Assembly: GCA_000433095.1 (NCBI GenBank)
Contig: HF991467.1
Coordinates: forward strand, 25,678 to 89,677
Length of the DNA: 64,000 bases
DNA from: Clostridium sp. CAG:967
GTDB taxonomy: Bacteria; Cyanobacteriota; Vampirovibrionia; Gastranaerophilales; Gastranaerophilaceae
Direction: 5' to 3'
Made by a program: the position numbers and the translations under genes. Numbering within the stretch: the stretch's first letter is position 1; each line of letters begins with the position of its first letter. A model generated the notes under the pieces. That model was not told the origin of the DNA, did no database searches, and saw only the letters and a list, made by a program, of their open reading frames with translations. This document shows, piece by piece, positions 43,643-52,337 of the stretch.

Positions 43643-43715
43643 GACTTTTGAAAAACGGCTGTATTGCACGGATTACGGGCTTTGTTACAAATGTTCATAA
43701 TCGCATGCTGCGCCC

Positions 43716-43743
43716 TTGAAATAATTCCCTTATTTTTTATAAT
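43716..43743 (+). promoter_or_regulatory. Sigma-70-type promoter
   Basis: TTGAAA (43716-43721) and TATAAT (43738-43743) with a 16-base spacer; start expected near 43750. Confidence 0.75.
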
Positions 43744-43749
43744 GTTATT

Positions 43750-43857
43750 AAGGACGAGTGGTGAGGTAAAGGTACCTCTGACAGGGGATTTCGGCGGATG
43801 CATCTGCCTTAGTTGCCGTGCTTGGGATAGTTAAAAAAAGAGTGGAGATTATATAAA
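43750..43857 (+). promoter_or_regulatory. Structured 5' leader of small Cys-rich gene
   Basis: The roughly 108-nt leader folds by eye into GAGGTA-AAGG-TACCTC (43763-43778) and GGCGGAT-GC-ATCTGCC (43793-43808, one G-U pair), and is richer in G+C than the flanks. A cis-regulatory RNA is plausible; I could not assign it to a class. Confidence 0.45.
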
Positions 43858-44079
43858 TTGTTTAGAAGTAGGGATATGGGTAGAGCTGTTGCAGTCAGAA
43901 GATGGACACCGACGGCTTTGGAATGCTATAAAAGAGGTTGTAATTGCGAAGGTTGTTTCTACAGAGATTTCTTCAGCGGTTCTTCCCAAAAATGTCAGAT
44001 GAAAGCTTCTGTTTTAGAATTAGTGCGTGTTATCGGCACGCCTAACGTTGAGTTACAGCAGTTTATCCTTGAAGATTAA
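43858..44079 (+). CDS. Small Cys-rich conserved-looking protein (TTG start)
   Basis: The 73-aa protein begins at TTG 43858, ten bases after GGAG; ATG 43876 has no usable ribosome-binding site. RRWTPTALECYKRGCNCEGC contains a C-x4-C-x-C-x2-C cluster, followed by FYRDFFSGSSQKCQMKASVL. The cysteines probably bind metal or an Fe-S cluster. I do not recognise a named family. A strong promoter and structured leader indicate regulated expression. Confidence 0.68.
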   Translation: MFRSRDMGRAVAVRRWTPTALECYKRGCNCEGCFYRDFFSGSSQKCQMKASVLELVRVIGTPNVELQQFILED

Positions 44080-44173
44080 TTGCCTTAGATTTGCGAATAT
44101 ATTTGAAAAAAGGCTTTAAAAAATTATATATGTGTGTTATAATATACAAGCAGTATGTTATATGGAGGTTCGC

Positions 44174-44539
44174 ATGCACATTTACGTAAACGGAAGAAAC
44201 ATTGAAATCACTGATGCTATTAAAGCTTATGTGAAAGAAAAAATCGGTAAGGTAGCTAATCACTACGACCAAATTCAAGGAATTGACGTTGTGCTTTCAG
44301 TTATCAAAAATCCGTCTGCTTCCGGCAAACACGTTGCAGAAGTCAGCTGTAAAATGAATACGGGTGTAGTTCGTTGTGAAGAAGCAGCTGATTCTATGTA
44401 CGAAAGTATTGATTTACTTGCAGATAAGCTTGACAGACAGGTTAAAAAATTTAAAGACAAAAGCTTAGGCTCTGATAAAGCTTCTATCAGAACTGATGCA
44501 AGCATTGAGGATGAACCTGCTGAAGCAGTTGAAGAATAA
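44174..44539 (+). CDS. hpf: Ribosome hibernation promoting factor, short form
   Basis: Start at ATG 44174 (GGAGG five bases upstream) gives 121 aa; an in-frame upstream ATG at 44132 overlaps the promoter. MHIYVNGRNIEITDAIKAYV and KVANHYDQIQGIDVVLSVIK are the HPF/RaiA/YfiA fold, which binds the 30S A/P sites to inactivate ribosomes in stationary phase. The acidic tail (SIEDEPAEAVEE) replaces the dimerisation domain of long HPF. Extended -10 TGTTATAAT at 44135-44143. Confidence 0.9.
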   Translation: MHIYVNGRNIEITDAIKAYVKEKIGKVANHYDQIQGIDVVLSVIKNPSASGKHVAEVSCKMNTGVVRCEEAADSMYESIDLLADKLDRQVKKFKDKSLGSDKASIRTDASIEDEPAEAVEE

Positions 44540-44547
44540 AACTTTTT

Positions 44548-44567
44548 AGAGGTGCGAAAGCACCTCT
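44548..44567 (+). terminator. Hairpin with GAAA loop after hpf
   Basis: AGAGGTGC-GAAA-GCACCTCT is a perfect 8-bp stem. No T-run follows, so it may be a 3' stabiliser or weak terminator. Confidence 0.6.
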
Positions 44568-44586
44568 AGTATTAGGTAGCTGAAAG

Positions 44587-45372
44587 ATGATTAATAATAA
44601 AAAAGTTGTTGTTATAATGCCCGCTTATAATGCGGAGAAAACTCTTAAACAAACTTATGACGAAATTTACAAAGATTTTGTTGATGAAGTAATTCTTGTT
44701 GATGACAATTCTCAGGATAATACGAAAATTGTTTCCAAACAGTTGAATATTACAACGATTGTTCATAAGGAAAACAAAGGTTACGGAGGCAATCAGAAAT
44801 CCTGTTATAAGGCAGCTTTGAAGGCAGGAGCTGATATTGTTGTAATGCTGCATCCTGATTATCAGTATACGCCGAAGCTTATTCCTGCAATTGTTTCAAT
44901 GATGGCTTTCGGTCAATACGATGCCGTTATGGCATCCAGAATGCTTGGGAATTCTGCATTGAAAGGCGGTATGCCGTTGTATAAATTTGTGGCTAATAAA
45001 TTCTTGACTGCGTTTGAAAACTTTTTTACAGGTGAAAACTTAACCGAATACCACACAGGTTTCAGAGGTTTTACAAAAGAAGTTCTTGAAACACTGCCTC
45101 TTGCAGAATGCGATGATGATTTTATTTTCGATAATGAAATGATTGCGCTTTTATTTTATAACAACTTTAAAATAGGTGAAGTTTCATGTCCGACAAAATA
45201 TTTTAAAGAAGCATCGTCAATAAATTTTGTCCGCTCTTGTAAATACGGTCTCGGGGTTCTTGCGGTAAGCTTAAAATACAGGCTTGCCAAAATGGGGTTA
45301 AAATCAAGAATTTTCAGAAGTACTGCAAAAAAACTTGATTTAACCACAGAACTTGAATATTATTTCCAATAA
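44587..45372 (+). CDS. GT2 glycosyltransferase, polyprenyl-phosphate hexose synthase-like
   Basis: The 261-aa GT-A enzyme has VVIMPAYNAEKTLKQTYDEI, VILVDDNSQDNTKIV, the D-x-D-like VVMLHPDYQYTP and a final FRGFTKEVLETLP region with DDDFIFDNEM. It lacks membrane helices, as in DPM1-like enzymes that load hexose onto polyprenyl phosphate. Such donors feed GT39-type transferases like the one at 11481; that pairing is inference. Convergent with pilin gene 1. Confidence 0.85.
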   Translation: MINNKKVVVIMPAYNAEKTLKQTYDEIYKDFVDEVILVDDNSQDNTKIVSKQLNITTIVHKENKGYGGNQKSCYKAALKAGADIVVMLHPDYQYTPKLIPAIVSMMAFGQYDAVMASRMLGNSALKGGMPLYKFVANKFLTAFENFFTGENLTEYHTGFRGFTKEVLETLPLAECDDDFIFDNEMIALLFYNNFKIGEVSCPTKYFKEASSINFVRSCKYGLGVLAVSLKYRLAKMGLKSRIFRSTAKKLDLTTELEYYFQ

Positions 45373-45376
45373 GTAA

Positions 45377-46137
45377 TTATTTTGGTAAATTTTTAAAATA
45401 ATCTTTCTCTGTTAATGCACGATATGTGCAAGCAATACCATTGTATATTGTGTTATTTAAGTCGGAACAGTATTCTTCAGGTGCATAATCAGAGCCTTTT
45501 GCTCCCATAGGAAGTAATTTCCCGTTATTTGTTACTTGAAATGTAAATAAATCGTGCCCCCATTTGTTCGGTCTTTTATTTATACCGTTTATATCTATTG
45601 TAATGTAGAGGTTTTCTACATAATAAGGATTTTCAATCATTACAAACATGCCGTTAGTAAGCTGCATTTGACCGTCATCAAGATAAGATTCTTCCATATG
45701 TTTGTTATTATAGGTCCTGTAGTGATTTGTTTTGATTGTGGCGCATTTCATATCTGCACAGGTATATCTGGTTTTAAAATATTTTTTAAAAGAATTTATA
45801 AAAGCCCAGCTTTTGTAATTTTCATGATTAATAATTTGACCTTCATCATAACCCATTTGATTGTATGAATTTTGTAAAATGGAATACGCCTGTTTTAAAC
45901 CTGCTTCTAATTCCTTATTTTGTTTATCATTAATCAATGCCGGCAAAGTCATCGCTGCGACAACACCAATAATTCCGAGAGTAATTAAAACTTCGGCAAG
46001 AGTAAATCCGCATCTTTGTCTGTTTTCTAACTTGGAAAGATGCTTTGCAATCTCTACTAAATTAAATCCCTTTAAACCCTGAAATAAAGCGACCTTACTC
46101 GGGGGGGGGGCACCCTTAACGCTATAGAATATATCAT
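45377..46137 (-). CDS. Prepilin-like protein 1, frame broken by a G10/C10 tract (phase OFF)
   Basis: A ribosome-binding site (GGAGG) and ATG at 46137 open a short frame (MIYSIALRVPPP...) that runs into C10 on the coding strand (46110-46101) and then stops. One more C would join it to a frame reading GLKGFNLVEIAKHLSKLENR then CGFTLAEVLITLGIIGVVAA, a type IV prepilin/pseudopilin N-terminus, and on to the TAA at 45377 (about 250 aa). The body after the helix is a mixed globular domain with conserved end FQVTNNGKLLPMGAKGSD. Only 191 aa are readable from an internal ATG that would lack the signal. Confidence 0.75.
46101..46110. repeat. G10 homopolymer tract in pilin 1
   Basis: Ten consecutive G on the plus strand (C on the coding strand). 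The start codon and pilin frames align only with 8, 11 or 14 repeats. Flank TTAAGGGTG precedes the C-run on the coding strand, nearly as in pilin 2. Confidence 0.9.
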
Positions 46138-46209
46138 ATTTACCTCCATTTTTATTATTGATGATTTACTGGAATTTGTCAATATATGAGAATATACAAT
46201 AATAAATAA

Positions 46210-46970
46210 TTACTTCGGTAGATTTTTGAAATAATTAGGATCATTTAATGCCTTGGAAGCACAGCCGTAACCGTTAGTGCCGGTTGCTAATGTTTCAGAG
46301 CAATATGTATTTTCTTTCCAGATAGTTCCATCTGCTCCCATAGGAAGAAATTTGCCGTTAGATGATATTTGGAACAGAAAAAAGTCATAACCATATCTGT
46401 TTGGTTTTTTACGCCAGCCGTTTGTGTCAACAGCTAAAAATACAGTACCATATGTTGTTTCAGCAGGTGTTCCTACATCGAAAAATATAAATCCTCCGTC
46501 AACCGTTGCCATAATACCGTCATTACAGATAATAGCAGGTGTAGCTTTGCCATTAAATGTTTTATAATTATCTTTTATGAAATTTTCTAACTGTGCACCT
46601 TTTGAAACAGGGAAAACAGATGAACAAGCTGATTCACTTCTTTTGCAAGTCGAAGATTTTATATAATATTTTTGATAACTATTCATTAACTCTTCTAAAT
46701 CTGCGCCTGTTTTGTTATCAGGTACCTGTCCGCCATATTCTTCCTGTATTACTATCTGTGTAACCTGAGCAAGCATAGAATATGATTTTTTAAATGCAGT
46801 TTCAAGCTCTTTATTTCTTTTGTTATTAATAACAGTTGGCAAAGTCATTGCTGCGACAACACCAATAATACCGAGAGTAATCAATACTTCTGCCAGTGTA
46901 AAAGCCCTTAATCCCTTATAGCATGCAATCTTTGCGGGGGGGGGGCAACCCTTAATGCTTCTTGTATCAT
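46210..46970 (-). CDS. Prepilin-like protein 2, frame broken by a G10/C10 tract (phase OFF)
   Basis: GGAGG and ATG at 46970 begin MIQEALRVAPPP, then the C10 tract (46945-46936) shifts into a short dead end. With 11 C the frame would continue KIACYKGLRAFTLAEVLITL and GIIGVVAAMTLPTVIN, a prepilin N-terminus, and on to the TAA at 46210 (about 253 aa). The body has DTNGWRKKPNRYGYDFFLFQ and GKFLPMGADGT, homologous to pilin 1 (ITIDINGINKRPNKWGHD), so the two are tandem duplicates. No alternative start exists between the tract and the hydrophobic helix. Confidence 0.78.
46936..46945. repeat. G10 homopolymer tract in pilin 2
   Basis: Ten G on the plus strand; 8 or 11 would restore the pilin frame. 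The coding strand flank TTAAGGGTTG resembles that of pilin 1. Confidence 0.9.
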
Positions 46971-47026
46971 AATTTCAGCCTCCTTTTTTATTTATTATTC
47001 ATCATTATGTAAAATTTGTCAATATA

Positions 47027-47056
47027 AAAACACCTCTTAGATTTAAGAGGTGTTTT
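47027..47056 (-). terminator. Terminator of HEAT-repeat gene
   Basis: AAAACACCTCTTA and TAAGAGGTGTTTT form a long stem with a short loop; a T-run follows on the minus strand. Confidence 0.85.
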
Positions 47057-47091
47057 ATAATCCTTTTTGTTTTAGTCTGTCCGCAAATCCG

Positions 47092-47949
47092 CTAAAATGT
47101 AGCAGCGGGTTTCTTTTGAGCTGTAGCGCCTGGAATTGATTGCCAGTTAGCAGCCATGATTTTTTTGAATGATTTTAATGCTGTATCTTCTAATTCGCCA
47201 AGTTCTTCAGCTTCCATAATCAATTCTCTTAACGGAAGTAAAGCTCTTTGGTCACGAAGTACGCCTAATGCAGCGGCAGCACCGGCTCTTACAAGTTCGT
47301 TTTCAGAACGGTTTTTCATAACATCAATCAATGCAGGAACAGCTTTTGTATCGTTTAATTTGCCTAATGAAGTTACTGCATAAATTCTTACGTTAACCCA
47401 TTCGTCATATAACATGTTAATAACTTTATCAACAGCTTTTTTATTGCCGATTTCACCTAAAGCTCTTGTAGCATCGCATCTTACATTAACTTTTTCATGG
47501 TCAAGAGAAGCAATAAGAGCATCAGTTGCAACATCGCCGATTTCGATTAAAGCATCAGTTGCAGTGATACAAACTTGAGGGTTTTCATCGTTCAAAGCTT
47601 CTACAAGAGGTTCAACAACAATAGCACCGCCCAAACGTCCAAGTGCACGAGCTGCACGAACTCTTACGTCAACGTTTCTGTCTTCACGTAAAGATTCAAT
47701 CAAGTGAGTTGTAGCTTTGCAGTCACCGAGTTCACCAAGAGCACGGGCTGCATATAATCTTACCGAACCGTTTTTGTCGTGTTTAAGAACTTCGATAAGC
47801 GGTTCAACAGCTTTTGAATCGCCCATTTCGCCTAAAACACGTGCAGCATTATATCTAACTTTTTCCGAATTACTTGTTTTAAGGTCCATTAATAATTCAT
47901 CAAAAGATTTTTTAACTTGCTTTTTTTTGCTGTTCACACTAATTGTCAT
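47092..47949 (-). CDS. HEAT-repeat (PBS lyase-type) protein
   Basis: Start at ATG 47949, preceded by GGAGG, gives 285 aa. It contains about eight 31-residue HEAT repeats such as NAARVLGEMGDSKAVEPLIE and RAARALGRLGGAIVVEPLVE, with the PBS-lyase style that is abundant in cyanobacteria, where relatives attach bilins. No bilin role is expected here; it is likely a protein-interaction scaffold. No signal peptide. Monocistronic with its own terminator. Confidence 0.88.
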   Translation of the reverse strand: MTISVNSKKKQVKKSFDELLMDLKTSNSEKVRYNAARVLGEMGDSKAVEPLIEVLKHDKNGSVRLYAARALGELGDCKATTHLIESLREDRNVDVRVRAARALGRLGGAIVVEPLVEALNDENPQVCITATDALIEIGDVATDALIASLDHEKVNVRCDATRALGEIGNKKAVDKVINMLYDEWVNVRIYAVTSLGKLNDTKAVPALIDVMKNRSENELVRAGAAAALGVLRDQRALLPLRELIMEAEELGELEDTALKSFKKIMAANWQSIPGATAQKKPAATF

Positions 47950-47970
47950 CTGTTTTCCTCCGACACACAA

Positions 47971-48308
47971 TATTATATTCTACTAACACTACTTACTTAT
48001 TTATAAAAAAAATCGAGAATAAAATATTGCCTTTTTTACCTACTTATATTAAATTTCTTTAACAAATTTTTTCCTTTATGATTTTCTGATTTTGAGTCTC
48101 TTTGTTTATAATTCCTTTTAGAAGTGCAGTTACGGGTTAAAATTCTTTTTAAGGGTAAAACTAACACTTTATACTAATAATATAACATATTTTTCAGAGC
48201 AATGCTTGGGTTATATGTATTATTTTACGAAACGGAGTGAATGTTTTTTTAACAATTAATGTCTTTCAATTATATGTTAATCAAGTATGTAACATATCTT
48301 AACATATA
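47971..48308. other. Gene-free AT-rich stretch
   Basis: This 338-bp region between the HEAT gene start and the end of the sensor kinase gene holds promoter-like AT-rich DNA. A weak duplication, GGTTAAAATT and GGGTAAAACT around 48138-48160, is the only structure noted. I see no gene. Confidence 0.4.
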
Positions 48309-49967
48309 CTACTCACCAGAGATAGTAATAATAAACTCGCTGCCCTTCCCAACCTCACTGTTTACAATAATTTCGCCTTTGTGCTTTTCAATTATCTTTG
48401 AACTTATTGCTAAACCAAGTCCTGTTCCCACACCTACTCCTTTTGTAGTATATCCGGCTGTAAATATCTTGGTGAGCTGGTTTTGGGGTATTCCTTTGCC
48501 GGTATCTTTTATCTTTACAATGAGTTTTTTCTTTTTAAATTCTGTGGTTATTGTAATGGTTCCGCTGCCCTCAATTGATTGGCATGCGTTGATTAAAATG
48601 TTTGTAAACACCTGGTTCAGCATGTTTGGAAAGCATTTCACCATGGGGATTTTGCCGTATTTTTTAACTACTTCTATTCTGTTTTTTGTTTCGTGTCTTA
48701 TCAAATCTAGAGTTAAATCTAATTCTTTATTTATATCTGCTTCCTGCAATTCGGCTTCATCCAAGCGAACAAATTTCTTTAAGGAAGTAACAATGTTGCT
48801 TATTCTTTGAATAGCTTCTTTATCAATTTCGTTAAGCTCTGTCATCATATCTTTTAATTCGGTGTCTTCTATTGCAGCAAGCAGCTTTGCGGTAATTCCG
48901 TTATTTGATTTGATTGAGGCAACGGGCGTGTTAATTTCATGTGCTACACCTGCAACGAGTTGACCGAGAGATGCCATTTTTTCCGAATTTATCAGTTGTA
49001 TTTGAGTTTCTTTCAATTCTTTCAAAGTATTTTTTAACTCTTTTACGGTTTGAATATTTTTTTGGTAAAGTTCTGCTCTTGTGATTGCGTTTGACAATTG
49101 GGTTGATACTGCTTCAAGAATTTCAATTTCTTCAGTGAGTTCACGTTTTTGGTAACTGAGCAAAACTATGATGCCCGTAAGGTTTTGCATGTTATGAAGA
49201 GGGACTATAATTCTCATTTGCGGTTGTTTGAAAGGTTTTGCGCCAAGGTATTCAATAAGGCAGTTGGATACTGAAATCTCTTTATTTGCAATAGTTTCCA
49301 GAGTATTTTCGTCAAATCGGATTTCTTTCGGGTTTTTTGATTTTTTGTCGGGGTAGACTTCTTGAACTTCGAAAACATTTTTATTTGCGGCTGCGTAGTA
49401 CGCTTTGTATGCGCTAAACATTATAGAGAGTTCTTTAAGTGCGGATTGAATAATTTGCGAGATGTCAATGCTTTCTCTAATATTGTTGGAAACTTTGTTT
49501 ATGAGCGCAATTCGGATAGCCTGGCTTTGAGCTTTTTGTTTAATTTTTTGCAGGTCTTCGTTTTCTTCAAGAAGTTTGTTGTATTTTTCCAGTAGTTTAA
49601 TATTTTGTTTATTGATATTATCTAGTTTATTTTGTGCGCTGACATCAGTAAAGAAAATTATTGTGTAGCTTCCTTTTTTTACGGCAGTCAGATCATAGTA
49701 ATAAATTTTATTCAGTTCTGATTGATAAGAAATTCTTGCAAAAAAATTTTCTTTTGATATAACTGAATGATATATTGGAGAATATATTTCAATATTTTCA
49801 CTGTTTAGAGGGCAGATATCAAAGCTGGAATTATGAGATAATTTTTTAATATCTGTAAAGTCTTTAAACCACCTTTTAAAAGTATGGTTTCTGTAAACAA
49901 CTTCGTGTTTTTTATTCAAGATTAGGACAGCATCTCTGAACTGTCTGAAAAAATCAAACTTCTTCAT
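48309..49967 (-). CDS. Cytoplasmic sensor histidine kinase (PAS-GAF-HisKA-HATPase)
   Basis: The 552-aa kinase has no membrane segment. A PAS-like domain (about 5-110; DAVLILNKKHEVVYRNHTF), a coiled coil (about 115-150), a GAF-like domain (about 155-310), HisKA (ASLGQLVAGVAHEINTPVAS, phosphoacceptor His) and HATPase_c (FTNILINACQSIEGSG, TGKGIPQNQLTKIF, GVGTGLGLAISSKI) are in order. The class resembles NtrB/AtoS-like kinases. No response regulator is adjacent, so it is an orphan. Confidence 0.9.
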   Translation of the reverse strand: MKKFDFFRQFRDAVLILNKKHEVVYRNHTFKRWFKDFTDIKKLSHNSSFDICPLNSENIEIYSPIYHSVISKENFFARISYQSELNKIYYYDLTAVKKGSYTIIFFTDVSAQNKLDNINKQNIKLLEKYNKLLEENEDLQKIKQKAQSQAIRIALINKVSNNIRESIDISQIIQSALKELSIMFSAYKAYYAAANKNVFEVQEVYPDKKSKNPKEIRFDENTLETIANKEISVSNCLIEYLGAKPFKQPQMRIIVPLHNMQNLTGIIVLLSYQKRELTEEIEILEAVSTQLSNAITRAELYQKNIQTVKELKNTLKELKETQIQLINSEKMASLGQLVAGVAHEINTPVASIKSNNGITAKLLAAIEDTELKDMMTELNEIDKEAIQRISNIVTSLKKFVRLDEAELQEADINKELDLTLDLIRHETKNRIEVVKKYGKIPMVKCFPNMLNQVFTNILINACQSIEGSGTITITTEFKKKKLIVKIKDTGKGIPQNQLTKIFTAGYTTKGVGVGTGLGLAISSKIIEKHKGEIIVNSEVGKGSEFIITISGE

Positions 49968-50043
49968 ATAAATATTATATTTTAATAGTAATTGTTGGGC
50001 AATTTATTAAATATATATCATTATGTTGCAGGAGGTAAAAATT

Positions 50044-50256
50044 ATGAACGGATATAAAAAAATAGGGCAACGCATAAGAAAAATACGAGCAGAACGAGGT
50101 TATGGAAAAAAAGACTTTGCAAGAATGCTTGAAATAACAGTCGAACGCTTGGAGGAAATCGAGAACGGCACAACAGAATATCAATTCAGGACACTTGAAA
50201 AAGTTGCATCGGCACTGGGTGTAGACCTTCCTGAGCTGTTGGATTTTGAGATGTAA
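50044..50256 (+). CDS. Solo XRE-family HTH regulator
   Basis: ATG 50044 follows AGGAGG by seven bases; the ATG at 50023 lies upstream of that site and is not used. The 70-aa Cro/CI domain reads IGQRIRKIRAERGYGKKDFA, LEITVERLEEIENGTTEYQF, LEKVASALGVDLPELLDF. It is divergent from the orphan kinase and followed 70 bp later by another XRE gene in the same direction. Confidence 0.85.
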   Translation: MNGYKKIGQRIRKIRAERGYGKKDFARMLEITVERLEEIENGTTEYQFRTLEKVASALGVDLPELLDFEM

Positions 50257-50326
50257 AAGTTTTGGGTTCTATACATAGGAAGCCTTTATTTATTTAAAAA
50301 TTATAATTTTTTAAATAGGAGGTATT

Positions 50327-50539
50327 ATGTGTAAAGAAACTAAAATTAAGTTAGGAAAAAGAATAAAGTATTTAAGAGAAAGAAATAATATTTCTGTTAA
50401 AGAACTGTCTGAGAAAAGCGGTATTTCAAAATCTCATTTAATTAGAATTGAAAAAGGGCTTGTGAATTCAGCTTTATTCACTGTTGCTAAAATTAGTATT
50501 GCTTTGAAGGTCAAGCTTCATGAACTCTTTGATTTATAA
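50327..50539 (+). CDS. Solo XRE-family HTH regulator
   Basis: The 70-aa protein is a single Cro/CI domain: LGKRIKYLRERNNISVKELS, SGISKSHLIRIEKGLVNSAL, VAKISIALKVKLHELFDL. AGGAGG precedes the ATG. Convergent with holB, overlapping by six bases. Second of two tandem solo regulators; they share only the general fold. Confidence 0.85.
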   Translation: MCKETKIKLGKRIKYLRERNNISVKELSEKSGISKSHLIRIEKGLVNSALFTVAKISIALKVKLHELFDL

Positions 50540-51394
50540 AATCAGCTTAAAGCACAGGTTTTCAACTACTGTTTGAATATTCATATTCAGGCGGGTTTGC
50601 TTTTTCGCCGTTTCGGTTGATTTGATGTCTTCTATCAACTTAACCTTCAAGGCAGGAGTGTCTAAGTTAGCCTTCAACAGTGATTGCATGTAATTTTGGA
50701 TTTGCGTAAATACTTCTTCTGCATCGTTTTCTTTCAAAAGTGCAAGAAGTTTGTCGTTCAATTCCAAAACCTCACTGCGTTCGAGTTCAAGGTAGCCTTC
50801 GATTGCATCTTTTACAAGAGAGCAGTCTTGTTCTTCGTCAAGCAGTGAAGGTACATAAAAGCATTGTGCACGGGATACAACTGTATTAATCATATCTGAT
50901 TTATCCTTTGTAAGGAAAAAGAAAGTTGTATTGGTCGGCGGCTCTTCAAAAGTTTTCAAAAGTGCGTTTGCTGCATCCGGTTGAAAGTTGAACTGGTTAA
51001 GTCCGCAGATATTTCCGTCTTTATCTTTGTCGCAGAAGATTAAAACTCTGTGATAGTCAGAGGTTACGAGAAGGTCATTTTTTATCATTCTTGCCTGATC
51101 AATTGAAATAACGGTTTTTGATGTGTCATCAGAGGGTTTGTTGTCAACTTTTGAGATTGTCAAAACAGCCGGGTGTTTGTTTTCTCTAATCCAGTTACAA
51201 TTCAGGCACTGACAGGTTGAGGTATGTGTTCCTGTGCAGTTTAGCATCCTTGCAATTTCAAGTGCCAAATCGTATTGCGACTGCAAATCAGAACCATAGA
51301 AAAGTATACAGTGCGCTATATTTTTATTTTCGCTTATAATTCCGTTTTGAAAATATTTCATTAAAAACGGGTATTTATCAACTGAATAAGGCAT
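50534..51394 (-). CDS. holB: DNA polymerase III delta prime subunit
   Basis: I start at ATG 51394 (MPYSVDKYPFLMKYFQNG, with GAGGTGG upstream), giving 286 aa. The protein is an AAA+ clamp-loader subunit: CILFYGSDLQSQYDLALEIA in place of a full Walker A, zinc-binding CTGTHTSTCQCLNC, AANALLKTFEEPPTNTTFFF and VVSRAQCFYVPS. Delta prime is the stator of the clamp loader and usually lacks ATPase activity. Overlaps holA by 17 bases. Confidence 0.85.
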   Translation of the reverse strand: MPYSVDKYPFLMKYFQNGIISENKNIAHCILFYGSDLQSQYDLALEIARMLNCTGTHTSTCQCLNCNWIRENKHPAVLTISKVDNKPSDDTSKTVISIDQARMIKNDLLVTSDYHRVLIFCDKDKDGNICGLNQFNFQPDAANALLKTFEEPPTNTTFFFLTKDKSDMINTVVSRAQCFYVPSLLDEEQDCSLVKDAIEGYLELERSEVLELNDKLLALLKENDAEEVFTQIQNYMQSLLKANLDTPALKVKLIEDIKSTETAKKQTRLNMNIQTVVENLCFKLIL

Positions 51395-52334
51395 TTTCCA
51401 CCTCTTTTTCCACATCAAGCGCCTGACCTGATTTAACCTTATACTCGGCATCCGTCAAATTTTGTTTTAATCTTACGAGTTCTTTCAGGTTTGTGTTTTT
51501 TAGTTTTTGAAGATTAAGTTTAACAACATACTCGTGCATTCCTGTCATTCTTGCAAGCTCCATAGAAGATGCGCTTGCGCTTCGTGCTTTCAGAATAATC
51601 CAGCGGCGAAGCATTGTTTGAAGCGTTGAAAGAATTTCAAGCGGGTATCTTGTTTCAAGAAGTTTTCTGTATTCAAGAAGCGCAATATCTTTTTTGCCCT
51701 CCATTAAGTAATCGGAGAATGCGAACAAATCTTCGTTTGAAATACAAATTTCACGAACCATGTCTGACGTAATCAAATCTTTCGGATGTGCAAAAAGTTT
51801 GAGCTTATCAAGTTCTTTATCAATTTGTCTTAAATTGTTTCCGATTTGCGAAATTATTGCAGTGAGGGCATTTTTCTCAACTTTTATATCTTTAGATTTT
51901 GCCTGTTTAATAATCCAGCTTTCGAGTTCTGCTGTTTTGTAAGTCGGGATTGTTGCGCATTCTTTTGAATTTTGTTTTGCAAGAAGTTTGAATAACTTTT
52001 TACGGCTGTCGAGTTTTTTCCCGCTGTCACGTGGAATTTGTGCAACAAACGCTATATCAAGGTTTTCACAGTTATCTTCAAGAGCTTTTTCAATCTCTTT
52101 CATTTCCTTGTCTTCAAAAGTTTTTGTAAAATAATCAAGGCAGTTTATGACGATTAGCATTCTGCCGAACATCATCGGCTGCGAGCGCAGAATAGAAATT
52201 AAATCGGGAAATTTAGGGTTGTTATAAGTCTTGAAAGACATTTCAAGAAAATTCTTATCGAGCCCTTTTTTAAGTTTCCCGATTTCCTGTTCTATATTAT
52301 AATCTTCTTCGCCATAAAAAAAGTATATTGCCAT
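51378..52334 (-). CDS. holA: DNA polymerase III delta subunit
   Basis: The 318-aa protein fits HolA: IYFFYGEEDYNIEQEIGKLK at the N-terminus, LDIAFVAQIPRDSGKKLDSR in domain I and ILSTLQTMLRRWIILKARSA near the C-terminus. Delta opens the beta sliding clamp. Encoded with holB, so the two minor clamp-loader subunits are made together; three bases separate it from the glucokinase stop. Confidence 0.85.
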   Translation of the reverse strand: MAIYFFYGEEDYNIEQEIGKLKKGLDKNFLEMSFKTYNNPKFPDLISILRSQPMMFGRMLIVINCLDYFTKTFEDKEMKEIEKALEDNCENLDIAFVAQIPRDSGKKLDSRKKLFKLLAKQNSKECATIPTYKTAELESWIIKQAKSKDIKVEKNALTAIISQIGNNLRQIDKELDKLKLFAHPKDLITSDMVREICISNEDLFAFSDYLMEGKKDIALLEYRKLLETRYPLEILSTLQTMLRRWIILKARSASASSMELARMTGMHEYVVKLNLQKLKNTNLKELVRLKQNLTDAEYKVKSGQALDVEKEVENALFS

Positions 52335-52337
52335 ATT

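Noticed and set aside
43618..43803. Minus-strand 61-aa frame
   Set aside because: It has no ribosome-binding site, an odd composition, and covers the plus-strand promoter and structured leader of the gene at 43858.
42978..43857. yybP-ykoY manganese riboswitch linked to mntP
   Set aside because: The leader at 43750 lies downstream of mntP and lacks the conserved yybP-ykoY internal-loop sequences; mntP itself overlaps the preceding gene.
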